From the NCBI GenBank assembly GCA_019828565.1, contig JAHDYR010000004.1, forward strand, positions 186,001 through 250,000: a stretch of DNA of 64,000 bases, written 5' to 3'. Of this stretch, positions 38,401-46,992 are shown in pieces. Under the pieces are notes generated by a model, which was given only the letters and a program-made list of their open reading frames with translations, had not been told where the DNA came from and made no database searches. Within the stretch, counting starts at the first letter, position 1. The number at the start of each line of letters is the position of its first letter. The translations under genes and the position numbers were made by a program. This DNA is from Carpediemonas membranifera. Lineage: Eukaryota; Fornicata.

Positions 38401-41306
38401 CCAGGGATGTGAGAAGCGTCGCTTTCTCCTCAGACGGCAAGACGCTGGTGTCCGGATCCGATGACAAGACAGTCAGGTCGTGGGACGTCGCCACCGGCGA
38501 GTGCAGGACGATGGAAGGGCACTCCCATTGTGTCAAGTCCGTCGCCGTCTCCCCCGACGGAAAGGCCATCGTCTCTGGGTCTGATGATGAGACGATCAAG
38601 GTGTGGATCGCTGAGTCGGGCAGACTCGAGCAGACTCTGGAGGGCCACACTGATTCTGTCAACGCCGTCGCCATCTCCCCGGACGGCGCTCTGCTGGCCT
38701 CTGGGTCTTGCGACAACACCATCAGACTCTGGGACACCAGGACCTGGGAGTGCGTCACCGTCCTCAGGGGGCACGCGAGACCTGTCTTCAGCGTCGCCTT
38801 CTCGCCCGACGGCAAGACCCTCGCCTCTGGGTCTTGGGACAACACCATCAAGTTCTGGAGCATCGACAGCGGCGAGTGCTTCGCGACGCTCAGGGGTCAT
38901 GACAATATTGTGCGCTGCGTCGCCTTCTCCCCAGACGGGTCGACCCTGCTCTCTGGATCTGACGACAAGACCGCCAAGCAGTGGCCCTCCACTAACTCAC
39001 CAGAGATCGAGGAGGTCTGCGCCCAACCCACACTCGGCGCCGACATCCGCCTGCCGTCCGACGACTCGCCCCTCAACATCCGCGACCTGGCGTGGGTCGT
39101 CATCCACATCCTCGCCACGGGGCTGCCCCGCTCCTTCGAGATGAGGCTGGCCCACCCCGAATGCACCGTCTCTCTTGGTCCTACCGGTTTCACGACGAGC
39201 CAAGCCGCCGATGTTGAAGCCCTTCTCGAGCTACTCAACCGCCACCTCGTGATGCAGAAACTGTTGGCTGAAACACGTGCTCTCAACGCTGTTGACGAAG
39301 CGCTTTACGTGGCCGCGGATCTGAGCGACGCCAAGCGCCTGCTGGCCGCCGCCGGCCCGCACGCGACGCAGCACGAGGCGCGAGTGCTCGCGCTGAGGAC
39401 CGGCCTCGCCCGCCTCCAGCCCGTGCAGGCGCTCGCCAAGGACCCGATGCCCGCGCTCAAGGGCCGCGTCAAGGAGGCGCTGGAGAGGAGCGACGAGCTC
39501 CACGCGCACATCATCAGCGGCGACGTCGCCAAGATGCGCTCGAAGAAGCTGCTCAGAGACAAGCTGTTCGGCCCCGTCGTCCTCAACTGCCTCGACCGCG
39601 AGCGCCGGTCGCCGCTGCACAGCGCGTTCGTGCACGACCAGCCGCAGGCCTTCGCGGCGCTGCTCAAGGCCGGCTGCCTGCTCGACGACGCCTTCCCGGA
39701 CGGCCACCCGCTGCTGGCCGCCGTCGCCAAGCCGCCGATGCTGGCCGCGATGCTGGCCGCGAGGGTTGACATCGACACCGTCAGCCGGAACACGACTGCG
39801 CTCGTGGTCGCCATCCAGGGCGGCCACTGGGACTCCGCGACGAAGCTGCTCGCCTGCGGCGCCGACCCCCTCCTCCCGCCGGTCGGCGTCAACGCGCTGC
39901 AGGCCGTCAAGGGCGTGGCCGACCCGCTCATGGCCGGCGTGATCCGGGCCGCCATCAACGACGCCCTGACGAAGCAGCTCAGCGACGCCATCACGCAGGG
40001 CGACACCGCTGCCGTGAAGCGGCTGCTCGCGGCGGGCGTGTCCGCGAACGGCGTGGACGGCAAGATGCCGCCGCTCTTCGCTGCCGTCAAGGCGGGCAAC
40101 TTCGACATCGTCAGCCTGCTGCTGAAGCACGGCGCCGACCGGGCCGCGACGTACAAGGGCAAGACAGCTGCCCAACACGTGAAGAAGGGCAGCAACCTGC
40201 AGTTCTTGCTGCAGAGCCAAGCAGAACCCGCTCGTGTGAACTATGACCTCAACGCGGACATCACGAAGCCGGCGGGCAGCATCGCGTTCAGCCAGGCCGA
40301 CCGCATCGGCGAGGGCGGCATGGCGGCCGTCTTCCGCGGCACGTACGGCGGCAGCGAGTGCGCCGTCAAGGTCGTCGCGCGGGCTGACCTGAACGCGATG
40401 CAGGCCGACCGACTCCAGAGCGAGATCTTCATCCACAAGCAGCTGCGCCACAACAACGTCATCGCGCTCTACGCGCTCGAGCAGGACGACCGGGAGATCC
40501 GGCTCGCGCTCGAGCTCGCGTCGGGGTCGCTCTCGGCGCTGCTGCTCTCGAAGGCCGACCTGCCCTGGGACGCGCGGCTGAAGTTCGCGCGCGACATCGC
40601 GGCGGCCATGGCGTTCATCGTGGGCGAGGGCTACGAGCACAGGGACCTCAAGTCGCTCAACGTCCTCATCACTGGCTCCACAGCAAACCTTAGCGACTTC
40701 GGGCTGACCGCGGGGCTCGACGATCATGTGAATTTCGTCGAGGGCTCGTGGCCGTGGATGGCGCCCGAGCGCTTCGACGGCGTGGGCGGCGAGAAGGCCG
40801 ACGTCTACGCCTTCGGCATCACGCTCTGGGAGATCGCCGCGCGCGACATCCCGTACCGCCAGGAGCGCCTCGGGCTCGACGCCATCCGCGCGCACGTGCG
40901 GGCTGGCTACCGGCCGATGACCCCCGCGGGCACGCCGGCGGCCGTGGGCGAGCTGATCCGCCGCTGCGTGGCGCCCGACCCGCGCGACCGCCCCACCTTC
41001 GCGGAGGTCGTCGCCGCGCTGCCCAACAGCGCCGCGACCGAGATGTACACGGAGAGCGCCGTGCACAACCACGAGGTCGGCACCTTCGCGAACGCCAGCG
41101 CCCCCGGCATGATGACGCTCGGCGAGGGCCAGCCCGCGATCATCGGAACCGTCGGGCAGACGTTTGGTAACGCCAGCGCGCCCTGGATGACACTGTCCGA
41201 AGACGAGAGAGCAGCCGCGCTCGCCGCGATGGGCACGGTCACCGCGACATACCGCACGAACGCGCCCAGCGCCCCGGGCCTGCGCACGCTGAACGGGGCA
41301 TATTGA
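35454..41306 (+). CDS. Giant WD40 x21-ankyrin-TKL kinase fusion
   Basis: The layout is cap 1 (about 35736) and propeller 1, cap 2 (about 36849) and propeller 2, cap 3 (about 37962) and propeller 3, then a cap 4-like module (about 39070), a helical region, ankyrin-like repeats (about 39590-40170) and a kinase (about 40285-41010) with a disordered tail. Each propeller has seven WD40 repeats such as RSVAFSPDGRTLASGSWDNT. The kinase has the glycine loop GEGGMAAVF, ATP lysine in CAVKVV, HRDLKSLN, DFG and WMAPE. With YAFGITLWEI and DPRDRPTF it belongs to the tyrosine kinase-like group and looks catalytically complete. There are no membrane segments. From the ATG at 35454 the product is 1,950 residues only if the intron relic at 35526-35589 is retained; if it is spliced, translation probably starts at the ATG 35658. 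A signalling sensor is inferred, not shown. Confidence 0.85.
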   Translation: MSETARSVQRRCTKYAFDGKFTQLVRSPPLWRRDAARGEFKSTNTVDLNNGASSPRISRSSECRAVDDMIRDATTRVFAPEDKLHLNPIGSSPLTATDLSRVLNHLSTRPREFSMRLTEPDLTVTMRHGKLAANKPDSAIDDLLAAWHARMAECIQTMKGHTSGVISVAFLPDGTMLTGSWDGTTKLWDKRGACKMSMKHGGNVLCIAVSPNGSTIASGGSDRKIKLWDQTGRLGKTLEGHTNNVRSLAFSRDGKTLVSGSDDKTVRTWDVATGVCRTMEGHSHLVLSVAISPDGKTIVSGSWDYTIKVWIAESGRLEQTLARYKNSVTTVAISPDGALLASGSCNHTIRLWDTRTWECVTVLRGHASSVRSVAFSPDGRTLASGSWDNTTKLWSIDSGECFKTLRGHTDWANSVVFSPDGSTLLSGSKDKTAKQWSLSRSPELTALDQTLVQPVPAAAIVRLEGTVADLTRVLNHLSTRPREFSMRLTEPDLTVTMRHGKLAANKPDSAIDDLLAAWHARMAECIQTMKGHTSGVISVAFLPDGTMLTGSWDGTTKLWDKRGACKMSMKHGGNVLCIAVSPNGSTIASGGSDRKIKLWDQTGRLGKTLEGHTNNVRSLAFSRDGKTLVSGSDDKTVRTWDVATGVCRTMEGHSHLVLSVAISPDGKTIVSGSWDYTIKVWIAESGRLEQTLARYKNSVTTVAISPDGALLASGSCNHTIRLWDTRTWECVTVLRGHASSVRSVAFSPDGRTLASGSWDNTTKLWSIDSGECFKTLRGHTDWANSVVFSPDGSTLLSGSKDKTAKQWSLSRSPELTALDQTLVQPVPAAAIVRLEGTVADLTRVLDHLSTRPREFSMRLTEPDLTVTMRYGKLAANKPDSAIDDLLAAWHARMAECIQTMKGHTSGVISVAFLPDGAMVTGSWDGTTKLWGKRGVCKITMKHGGKVRCIAVSPNGSTIASGGSDRKIKLWRRGRLVKTLKGHTRDVRSVAFSSDGKTLVSGSDDKTVRSWDVATGECRTMEGHSHCVKSVAVSPDGKAIVSGSDDETIKVWIAESGRLEQTLEGHTDSVNAVAISPDGALLASGSCDNTIRLWDTRTWECVTVLRGHARPVFSVAFSPDGKTLASGSWDNTIKFWSIDSGECFATLRGHDNIVRCVAFSPDGSTLLSGSDDKTAKQWPSTNSPEIEEVCAQPTLGADIRLPSDDSPLNIRDLAWVVIHILATGLPRSFEMRLAHPECTVSLGPTGFTTSQAADVEALLELLNRHLVMQKLLAETRALNAVDEALYVAADLSDAKRLLAAAGPHATQHEARVLALRTGLARLQPVQALAKDPMPALKGRVKEALERSDELHAHIISGDVAKMRSKKLLRDKLFGPVVLNCLDRERRSPLHSAFVHDQPQAFAALLKAGCLLDDAFPDGHPLLAAVAKPPMLAAMLAARVDIDTVSRNTTALVVAIQGGHWDSATKLLACGADPLLPPVGVNALQAVKGVADPLMAGVIRAAINDALTKQLSDAITQGDTAAVKRLLAAGVSANGVDGKMPPLFAAVKAGNFDIVSLLLKHGADRAATYKGKTAAQHVKKGSNLQFLLQSQAEPARVNYDLNADITKPAGSIAFSQADRIGEGGMAAVFRGTYGGSECAVKVVARADLNAMQADRLQSEIFIHKQLRHNNVIALYALEQDDREIRLALELASGSLSALLLSKADLPWDARLKFARDIAAAMAFIVGEGYEHRDLKSLNVLITGSTANLSDFGLTAGLDDHVNFVEGSWPWMAPERFDGVGGEKADVYAFGITLWEIAARDIPYRQERLGLDAIRAHVRAGYRPMTPAGTPAAVGELIRRCVAPDPRDRPTFAEVVAALPNSAATEMYTESAVHNHEVGTFANASAPGMMTLGEGQPAIIGTVGQTFGNASAPWMTLSEDERAAALAAMGTVTATYRTNAPSAPGLRTLNGAY
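35526..35589 (+). other. Intron-like element in the giant WD40-kinase gene
   Basis: The GTACGT start and the CACTAACACAG end are identical to the intron in the paralogue at 5415-5478. The matching first exon, however, has GTG where the paralogue has ATG and an in-frame TGA, so splicing here would not give an intact start. Either the intron is retained or the 5' exon has decayed. Confidence 0.6.
35753..36865 (+). repeat. Tandem duplication, unit 1 (1,113 bp)
   Basis: Unit 1 encodes one cap, a seven-blade propeller and the linker. It is followed directly by unit 2 at an offset of 1,113 bases (371 codons). By eye and by identical translations in several frames there is no difference across the unit. 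Confidence 0.92.
36866..37978 (+). repeat. Tandem duplication, unit 2 (1,113 bp)
   Basis: Unit 2 is the perfect or near-perfect copy of 35753-36865. Similarity continues into propeller 3, but with many base changes, so the pair is far younger than the third unit. Confidence 0.92.
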
Positions 41307-41539
41307 TAATGAGACCTCGACTTGGCCTTGGACGCTAGAGACTGGCGTACCCAGTAAAATGGCCATTCTTGGCTTTCTATGCTTCTTCCATGATGGCAGT
41401 TTCGTCCAAACATGTTGACCATTTTTGACCTTCTCAAAAATGGGCTGAGTGAAGAATAAGAAAGTTTCGAACAATTCATGTTGCCGACCGTGCAGCTCCC
41501 GCGTATCCACCCAGCGCCGGCCATGCGAGCCGGCTTACT
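40544..41539 (+). repeat. Segmental duplication, copy B (996 bp)
   Basis: This is the partner of 33202-34197. In this copy the block lies in its full gene context (end of the kinase plus 3' flank), so it is the likely source. Confidence 0.9.
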
Positions 41540-41604
41540 AATCTCAATCCTGCTCGGTCGTCGCAGCTTCCGCAAACGCACCGGCCTGCTGGCTGAAGTC
41601 CTGT

Positions 41605-42571
41605 ATGAGTGCTATACTCAGTGCTACATTGTCCCAAAAGACAGATGAAGTCACCGATCTTCCCTTAAGCATGCTAAATCCCTTCACTCGCCGGTATGTG
41701 AAGCACGACATATTCTGGTTCATCAAGGTCCTTCTGATCCCCGTCATATGGCTCATTCACACCGGCTGCTTCTTCACTCTCATGCTATCCTTCGCCCCTT
41801 TCTACGTCCTCCTTCTCGGCAAGGACCACACCCGGCCCATGCCCCTGTGGCGCCAACGGGTCAGCCATGCCATCTCACTCCCCGCACTGACCATATTCCT
41901 AGCTAGCTTCGGCGTTTTTGTCCGTGAGCGCGGGCTGGAGAACATCCAGGGACGGCCCCGCGTGATTGTGTCGAACCACGTGTCGGCACTCGACATCATG
42001 GCCATCTGGCGGCGATTCCAGAACTCATTCGTGAGCAAGGCCGAGGTCCAGGATATCTTCGCGATGGGCACGTACGCCAAGTGCCTCCGCTGCGTCTTTG
42101 TGAACAGGGGTAGCGGCAACTCTGGCATCCATGAAGTGATCAAGACGCGGGTAGAAGACCCTCGTCTGTGGCCCCCGATCACATTCTTCCCCGAAGGAAC
42201 CACCACCAACGGGAGCGCAGTCATCCGCTTCCACGTCGGCGCATTGTCAGTCTCCTAACCCCGACTTACACAGCAAACCCGGCGTCCCAGTCCAACCGGT
42301 CGCGATCAAGTACCACTGGCGCCACACAGACCCGTCGGACACCTGCATCGGCACGTGGAAGCACCTCTCTGTCATTTGGTGGTCGATGTTTACTCTCATC
42401 GAGGTTACTTACCTTCCCCTCTACACCCCCAGTGAAGAAGAGAAGGCAGACCCCATGCTGTTCGCAGAGAACGTCAGGATGGAGATTGCGAAGACCTTGG
42501 ACGTGCCACTGAGCAGCGGCACGTTCAAGGCGAAGATGGCCTTCCTCGGGGCGGGCCGGAAAGAGGAGTAG
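41605..42571 (+). CDS. PlsC-type acyltransferase (lysophospholipid/LPCAT-like), two exons
   Basis: Two membrane segments lie near the N-terminus (VLLIPVIWLIHTGCFFTLML and ISLPALTIFLASFGVFV). The catalytic H-x4-D motif is NHVSALD and the substrate motif is FPEGTTTNGSAVIRF. A 28-nt intron (42246-42273) interrupts the segment after FHVGA; joining the exons restores the family sequence FKPGVPVQPVAIKY. The product is 312 residues, normal for the family, and acts at the ER or endomembrane surface to acylate lysophospholipids or glycerol-3-phosphate. Which substrate is used cannot be told. The C-terminus ends in a 100-residue region with a small-residue helix and no KKXX signal. Confidence 0.9.
42246..42273 (+). 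other. Spliceosomal intron, 28 nt
   Basis: The intron starts GTCAGTCTCC, has a CTAAC 16 nt before its end and finishes TTACACAG. Joining the flanks gives GGC GCA TT|C AAA CCC (GAFKP), as expected for PlsC proteins. Unspliced, the frame stops at once. Confidence 0.93.
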
Positions 42572-42763
42572 GTTTTCCGGGTCTTGCTATTGAATAAAAC
42601 TTGCGGTTAGGCGCCCCTTGATGAATCTAACATCAAGTTCCAAGTCCAGGAATCCGTCGCCATCGCTGACAGGATCTGATCGCGACACGTTGCATATCGC
42701 AGGTTAAGGTTCCATCATTCCATCATTCGCCACACAACTTTCTATCAACCAACTATCAACTTC

Positions 42764-43501
42764 ATGCACATTAGATTGCTGTTAGCTCTCTTACTGACAC
42801 TTATCTCATTCTGCTCTTGTGATTTCTGCCGTGATTCAGGAATTTCTGTGACGGTGGAGAAGCAGCCGGACCTTTCGACACAGAAGATCACCTTCACTGT
42901 AACTAACGAATGCCAATACCACATTGGCGCTGCAAGTTACGCGAACGTTGAACTTCTCGAGCGGCCAGCCGATAAGACAAACGATGGCCAGACGAGTCTC
43001 TCCCCCGACAACATCAAGAGCAAGGCCCTCAGCCTGCCCCATAGCGGATACTACGTCTACGACTTCAGCAACTTTTCCAACGATCAATCGGTCGTCTGCG
43101 TGCACATCGACGCCGCTGATCTGTCGGCTTTTGTCGAGGGATGCAGCCAACCGGTCACCCTTGGCGAGGACGACGGCTCCTCCGCCATCGCCAAGTTCCT
43201 CACTGATGCCTTCATCTTCATCGTTGTGGCTTTCGTCGTGCTCCTCATCATCATCTGCCTCATTGCAGTGTGCGTCGCCCTTCTTCTTCTGGGCGTGGTG
43301 TGGGCGGCCGTCAAGCACTTCTTCCCCGGGCTCGACATGAGCGACATGTTCGACTTCTGGCGTGCCTCTATGGGGCTGGGGGGAGATGGTTACGATCATC
43401 TCGACGACGATTACGATGACTACGACGACACCGACTACGGCACCACCTTCCCCGGCCCCATGCTGCCCGGTATGGATGGATTCGGGTACAACAGCTACTG
43501 A
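42764..43501 (+). CDS. Secreted-type single-pass membrane protein (paralogue of the gene at 2236-2979)
   Basis: The ATG at 42764 opens a signal peptide (MHIRLLLALLLTLISFCSC). An extracellular domain of about 125 residues carries spaced cysteines and the family strands KITFTVTNECQYHI, YVYDFSNFSN.QSVVCVHI and GCSQPVTLGEDDGS. A transmembrane helix of about 40 residues follows (FIFIVVAFVVLLIIICLIAVCVALLLLGVVWA), then an acidic cytoplasmic tail with DHLDDDYDDYDDTDY. The order matches the paralogue 40 kb away. Unknown family; a cell-surface or endomembrane receptor-like role is only inferred from topology. Confidence 0.75.
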   Translation: MHIRLLLALLLTLISFCSCDFCRDSGISVTVEKQPDLSTQKITFTVTNECQYHIGAASYANVELLERPADKTNDGQTSLSPDNIKSKALSLPHSGYYVYDFSNFSNDQSVVCVHIDAADLSAFVEGCSQPVTLGEDDGSSAIAKFLTDAFIFIVVAFVVLLIIICLIAVCVALLLLGVVWAAVKHFFPGLDMSDMFDFWRASMGLGGDGYDHLDDDYDDYDDTDYGTTFPGPMLPGMDGFGYNSY

Positions 43502-43752
43502 TAAAGTGTTGAGACAAGGCACGGGCGGGTCGGGGTGACAGGGGCAACGTGATTGCGTCGGATGTGATTGGAATTATTGAGATTTAGCTTGGCGTCTGAA
43601 TATACTACTGTTGATTTGAGTGAGATGCGTTGATGATCGTCTCGATTGATACATTTATGAGCTGACACACGTTAAGGGCGTGGGGGCTTTGTAGTCGACC
43701 CACTTCCCAGAAATACCTCCAGCGTCATGCTACAATTTATAAACACCACTTT

Positions 43753-45135
43753 TCAAGCGAAGAAATCGTTGTTACACAGCTCCTCGACGGCATCCTTCTT
43801 TGTCGTCCGCGTCCGCTTCTCCTTCTTCGGCAGGTAGGACCGCGGCATCGGCGGCTTTGTTGTTCGCTTAAACGGCGGCTGCTGAGCCCGTTCGAGAGCT
43901 CGCTGGAGTCTCTCCTCCTGTTGGGCCTTCTGGGCCTGAAGCTTGGCCTCACGGACAGCCTGGCGCCTCTCACGTTCCCTCTGGCCCTCTGCCTCCACCA
44001 GGATCTTCTCGGGTAGAGTAGTCGCCGTCTTAATGAGCCCCTCGAGCCTGTCCTCGAGCTTGGCCATCAGCTCGACCGCGCCAGAGTTACCGACCTCAAT
44101 GCCCACACTCCGACACGCCTCAGCGACCACCTCGTGCAGTGCGGAGAGGTCCTGCTCGACTGAGGCCGTCGGGGACCAGTCCTGGGACGCAGACCCTGCT
44201 CTGTGGATCATGGCCTCGAGCCCGGCCACCTGCTCTGTCAGGGCCGCCTTCTCCTCTTCGTACTCTCGGCGGGCAACCTCAAGCTGACTGGTGAGGAGCT
44301 CGAGACTCTCCTCAGCCTCCTGCGACGTTTGAATGAGGAAGAGGTTGCTCTCCTCGAGGGTGGAGAACGTGTCCAGCAACTGCTGGGGCTGTGTGAAGTA
44401 TAGCTCGTTCGATCCCTTGTGTTCATCAAGCCACTCAGCTGGTGCGAGGGACTCGAGGAAAGCCTTATACCGGTTGCAGTCGTTGAGCTGGTCCTGCGAC
44501 TTGCTGATGTCAGATTTCACTGCTAGAACCTGCATGTTCAGGCGTTTGATCTCTGCTTGCTTCTCGAGGCGGCGCTTGGTTTCCATCTCTGCCTTTTTGA
44601 TGGCTTGGACGGCCTCGAGGTCGTTGGCCTTCAGGAATTCGTCGAAGCGGACAGAATCCTGTTCAAGGAGTGTCTCTGCATCAGCCAGCTCCTTCTCGCG
44701 CTTGGCGGCCTTCTCCTCAAGTTGTCTGATCTCCTCCCTCTTGAGGTCAAGGCTCATTTGAACGAGGAACAGCTCACGCTTCTTCACGAGGAGATCACGT
44801 GTAGAAAGACGATCCTGGCGCTTGGTCGCACGGAGCTGAGAGAGAGCTTCCGTCAGTTCGGCCTTGGCTATGCCCTCCTTGGCATGAAGCTCCGATGGTT
44901 GCTTTAGCCCCTTGTCGAAGGCAGGACGCTTCATCACTGGCTTCTTGGCACGTACTACTTCTCGCGGACCGTGCTCATCCATGTACGCCTCGGCCTTCTC
45001 GACGATGTTCATAGAGAGAAGCTTCTGGCGCTTCTCCTGGCGCTGGCGACGCTCCAGCTCACGCAGATGAAATACTTCTTGATCTAACGGCATTTTGAAC
45101 GGATTCTCATCATCGGTGGTGTGGTTTGATGGCAT
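43753..45135 (-). CDS. CFAP100: CFAP100 (CCDC37/MIA1) axonemal protein
   Basis: CFAP100 forms the MIA complex with CFAP73 and tethers and regulates inner dynein arm I1 in motile cilia. The protein is nearly all coiled coil. Family landmarks in order are RELFLVQMSLDLKREEIRQLEE, LEQDSVRFDEFLKANDLEAVQAIKKAE, the L-N-x-Q-V-L-A-V-K-S-D-I-S-K segment, YKAFLESLAPAEW and YFTQPQQLLDTFSTLEESNLFLIQ. These are typical of the DUF4200 module. The ATG at 45135 gives 460 residues; further upstream the frame has only TTG starts. The C-terminal third has basic repeats and ends in a Lys/Arg tail. It indicates that the organism builds motile flagella. Confidence 0.9.
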   Translation of the reverse strand: MPSNHTTDDENPFKMPLDQEVFHLRELERRQRQEKRQKLLSMNIVEKAEAYMDEHGPREVVRAKKPVMKRPAFDKGLKQPSELHAKEGIAKAELTEALSQLRATKRQDRLSTRDLLVKKRELFLVQMSLDLKREEIRQLEEKAAKREKELADAETLLEQDSVRFDEFLKANDLEAVQAIKKAEMETKRRLEKQAEIKRLNMQVLAVKSDISKSQDQLNDCNRYKAFLESLAPAEWLDEHKGSNELYFTQPQQLLDTFSTLEESNLFLIQTSQEAEESLELLTSQLEVARREYEEEKAALTEQVAGLEAMIHRAGSASQDWSPTASVEQDLSALHEVVAEACRSVGIEVGNSGAVELMAKLEDRLEGLIKTATTLPEKILVEAEGQRERERRQAVREAKLQAQKAQQEERLQRALERAQQPPFKRTTKPPMPRSYLPKKEKRTRTTKKDAVEELCNNDFFA

Positions 45136-45411
45136 ATTGGATTTTTCGTCGTGAGTGCCGATCAGCCGCGCGAAATGATTAGGCCGCCCTGCATGCCTCA
45201 GAGTGCGGAAGAAGGTAGGGAAGGTAGGGTACCACGCGCTGTGTGGTGTATCGACACTGTTCTCCAACCAGGCCAGGGGCTTTGAACAGGCCCGACTAGA
45301 GATATAAACTGCCCCTGCCCAGGCAGAAACCCATGCAGTGAGCCTTGGCGCTGCTTAACGCGCCACGGTGCGCTGTTATCGGATGACGATTTCATTTCGT
45401 CGAAATCTGAG

Positions 45412-46668
45412 ATGGAAAATTCCGCTCGTATGCGCCCGGGAACGTCCCCTGCGGCATCACAGCGTAATACAACAATGAGACAGAGCACAGCAAGCTCGAA
45501 TACGCAACCAAAACCAGCTAAGATCAGGAGCTTGCGGAGTTCTGGATATGGGCAGGTCAACAAGACGTATCTAACCAACAGGAACAGGTACCACCACGCC
45601 TCTCACTCCATATTCCCGAATGCTCTTCACAAGACCGACCGTTTCCTCCCTCCCGAGCCTGTACACCGCAAGTCACCACCACGGCGCCCGTCATCGAGCG
45701 GGCCAGCCCCAAGAATGATCAGCAGGTCAGTAGAGGCCACGCCCACCAGACCGGCACCGCAGAGGCAGTCTCCTTCGCCTCGAGTCGTGTCTGCCCGCAA
45801 GGCTGAGTCGCTACAAACCACCAATCAAGCGATGACCCTCAAATATGTTAATGCAGAGGCCCAGGCCGTCCCACAGGTCACTGTAGGCGTGCAGATGTCT
45901 CCCCCGCCTGTCTCTGCTGCTACATCCCCCATGACTGTCCCGGACGACGAGCCCCGCTCAGCGGGACAGCCCGTCTCTGTGAGTGATGCCAGCACCGAGG
46001 TCGACCAGGTCATGCAGCTGTGGGCATCGCTGTTTGAAACACTGCTGGATGACGCGGCACGTGAGGTTCACGGCAGTCTTGCCAGACGGGGTGAGGCTTC
46101 AGTGTCAGTCCTTCAGGCCCTACAGACGTCACTGTCGCCGCAGAAGCGCTCATCAAACGGAATTAAGAGATCCGATTCGCAGGCTATGCGCCGTAGTGAC
46201 TCCGTTGACTCGCTACTAACCCAACCGACCGGGATACCTCGGGGCAGGGGCATCGAGGCGGCCGGACTCAACGCCAAGTCCACCATTGCCTCGAGGCAGG
46301 AGTTCCTCGCAGCCATAGCAGACGCCCAGGCCGAGCTGGCTAACGCCCGGTCAGTCCTCTCCAAACCACCGGCCGGCGACGTCGACACCGTGGCCAAGAG
46401 CCTCCCCGAGCCGACCAAGAACACCCCCACTCGCCGGGAGACCCTGCTCGCGGACATGTCAGCCCTAGCGTGGTCATGCCGAGTGAACGCCACGATGTCC
46501 CGGCAGTACCAGGATTTCAGGGCTGGGGGAGGGGGCATGGGCCCGGGGAACCTGCTCAACATAGTGACCGGGCGCATGGTAGAGGGGTTCGTGGAGGAGG
46601 TGGCTAGGAGTCTGGAGACAATATGGGGGGAGACTGTCATTGACGTTGTTGACGGTGAGATTTCTTGA
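45412..46668 (+). CDS. Hypothetical disordered protein with a C-terminal helical domain
   Basis: The ATG at 45412 begins a long Pro/Ser/Arg-rich region. From about residue 190 helical blocks appear (QLWASLFETLLDDAAREVHGSL; then EFLAAIADAQAELANARSVL; then GRMVEGFVEEVARSLETIWGE at the end). These resemble short coiled coils. No motif is recognised. It is divergent from CFAP100 with 276 bases between, and may also be flagellar or cytoskeletal, but that is only proximity. Confidence 0.55.
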   Translation: MENSARMRPGTSPAASQRNTTMRQSTASSNTQPKPAKIRSLRSSGYGQVNKTYLTNRNRYHHASHSIFPNALHKTDRFLPPEPVHRKSPPRRPSSSGPAPRMISRSVEATPTRPAPQRQSPSPRVVSARKAESLQTTNQAMTLKYVNAEAQAVPQVTVGVQMSPPPVSAATSPMTVPDDEPRSAGQPVSVSDASTEVDQVMQLWASLFETLLDDAAREVHGSLARRGEASVSVLQALQTSLSPQKRSSNGIKRSDSQAMRRSDSVDSLLTQPTGIPRGRGIEAAGLNAKSTIASRQEFLAAIADAQAELANARSVLSKPPAGDVDTVAKSLPEPTKNTPTRRETLLADMSALAWSCRVNATMSRQYQDFRAGGGGMGPGNLLNIVTGRMVEGFVEEVARSLETIWGETVIDVVDGEIS

Positions 46669-46992
46669 GAGAGTAGAGGATGAGGAGCGAAGGGCATGGG
46701 CCGTGGAGGCCCGTGCCACCATAGTAAAGGTACTTGTAGACTGTTTGTTCAAAGGGGGATGGATGAAATCGGTATCTGGTGGCATCTGGCACAATTGTGC
46801 CGAATGGGCATTTTAAGGAGGAGGTCAATCGCGCCAAGTCGTAATCTCGAGAGTTAGAGGAGAACGGCCTGATGCAGTTCGACAATAGAGTTTTATCTGA
46901 CGATATCAAAGTGTATTTCTACCTTTGGCCTTGGCCTGACAAGAAACAGCATTGTTTGTGGCCCATGCTCCAATTCTCACATAGGCGGACGG
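46669..46992. other. Intergenic region, no gene seen
   Basis: This contains the promoter of the zinc-finger gene and no convincing frame or RNA. Confidence 0.35.

Noticed and set aside
35753-38990. A CRISPR-like or satellite array because of regular repeats
   Set aside because: The period is a whole protein domain of 371 codons and all units are in frame, so they are coding domain repeats.
39231-41510. A 759-codon open frame on the minus strand opposite the ankyrin and kinase parts
   Set aside because: High GC with C/G third positions removes stops on the opposite strand; the frame is low in complexity (Arg, Val, Glu, Gly, Ala) and starts at no logical gene boundary. The same shadow occurs at 8027-9844.
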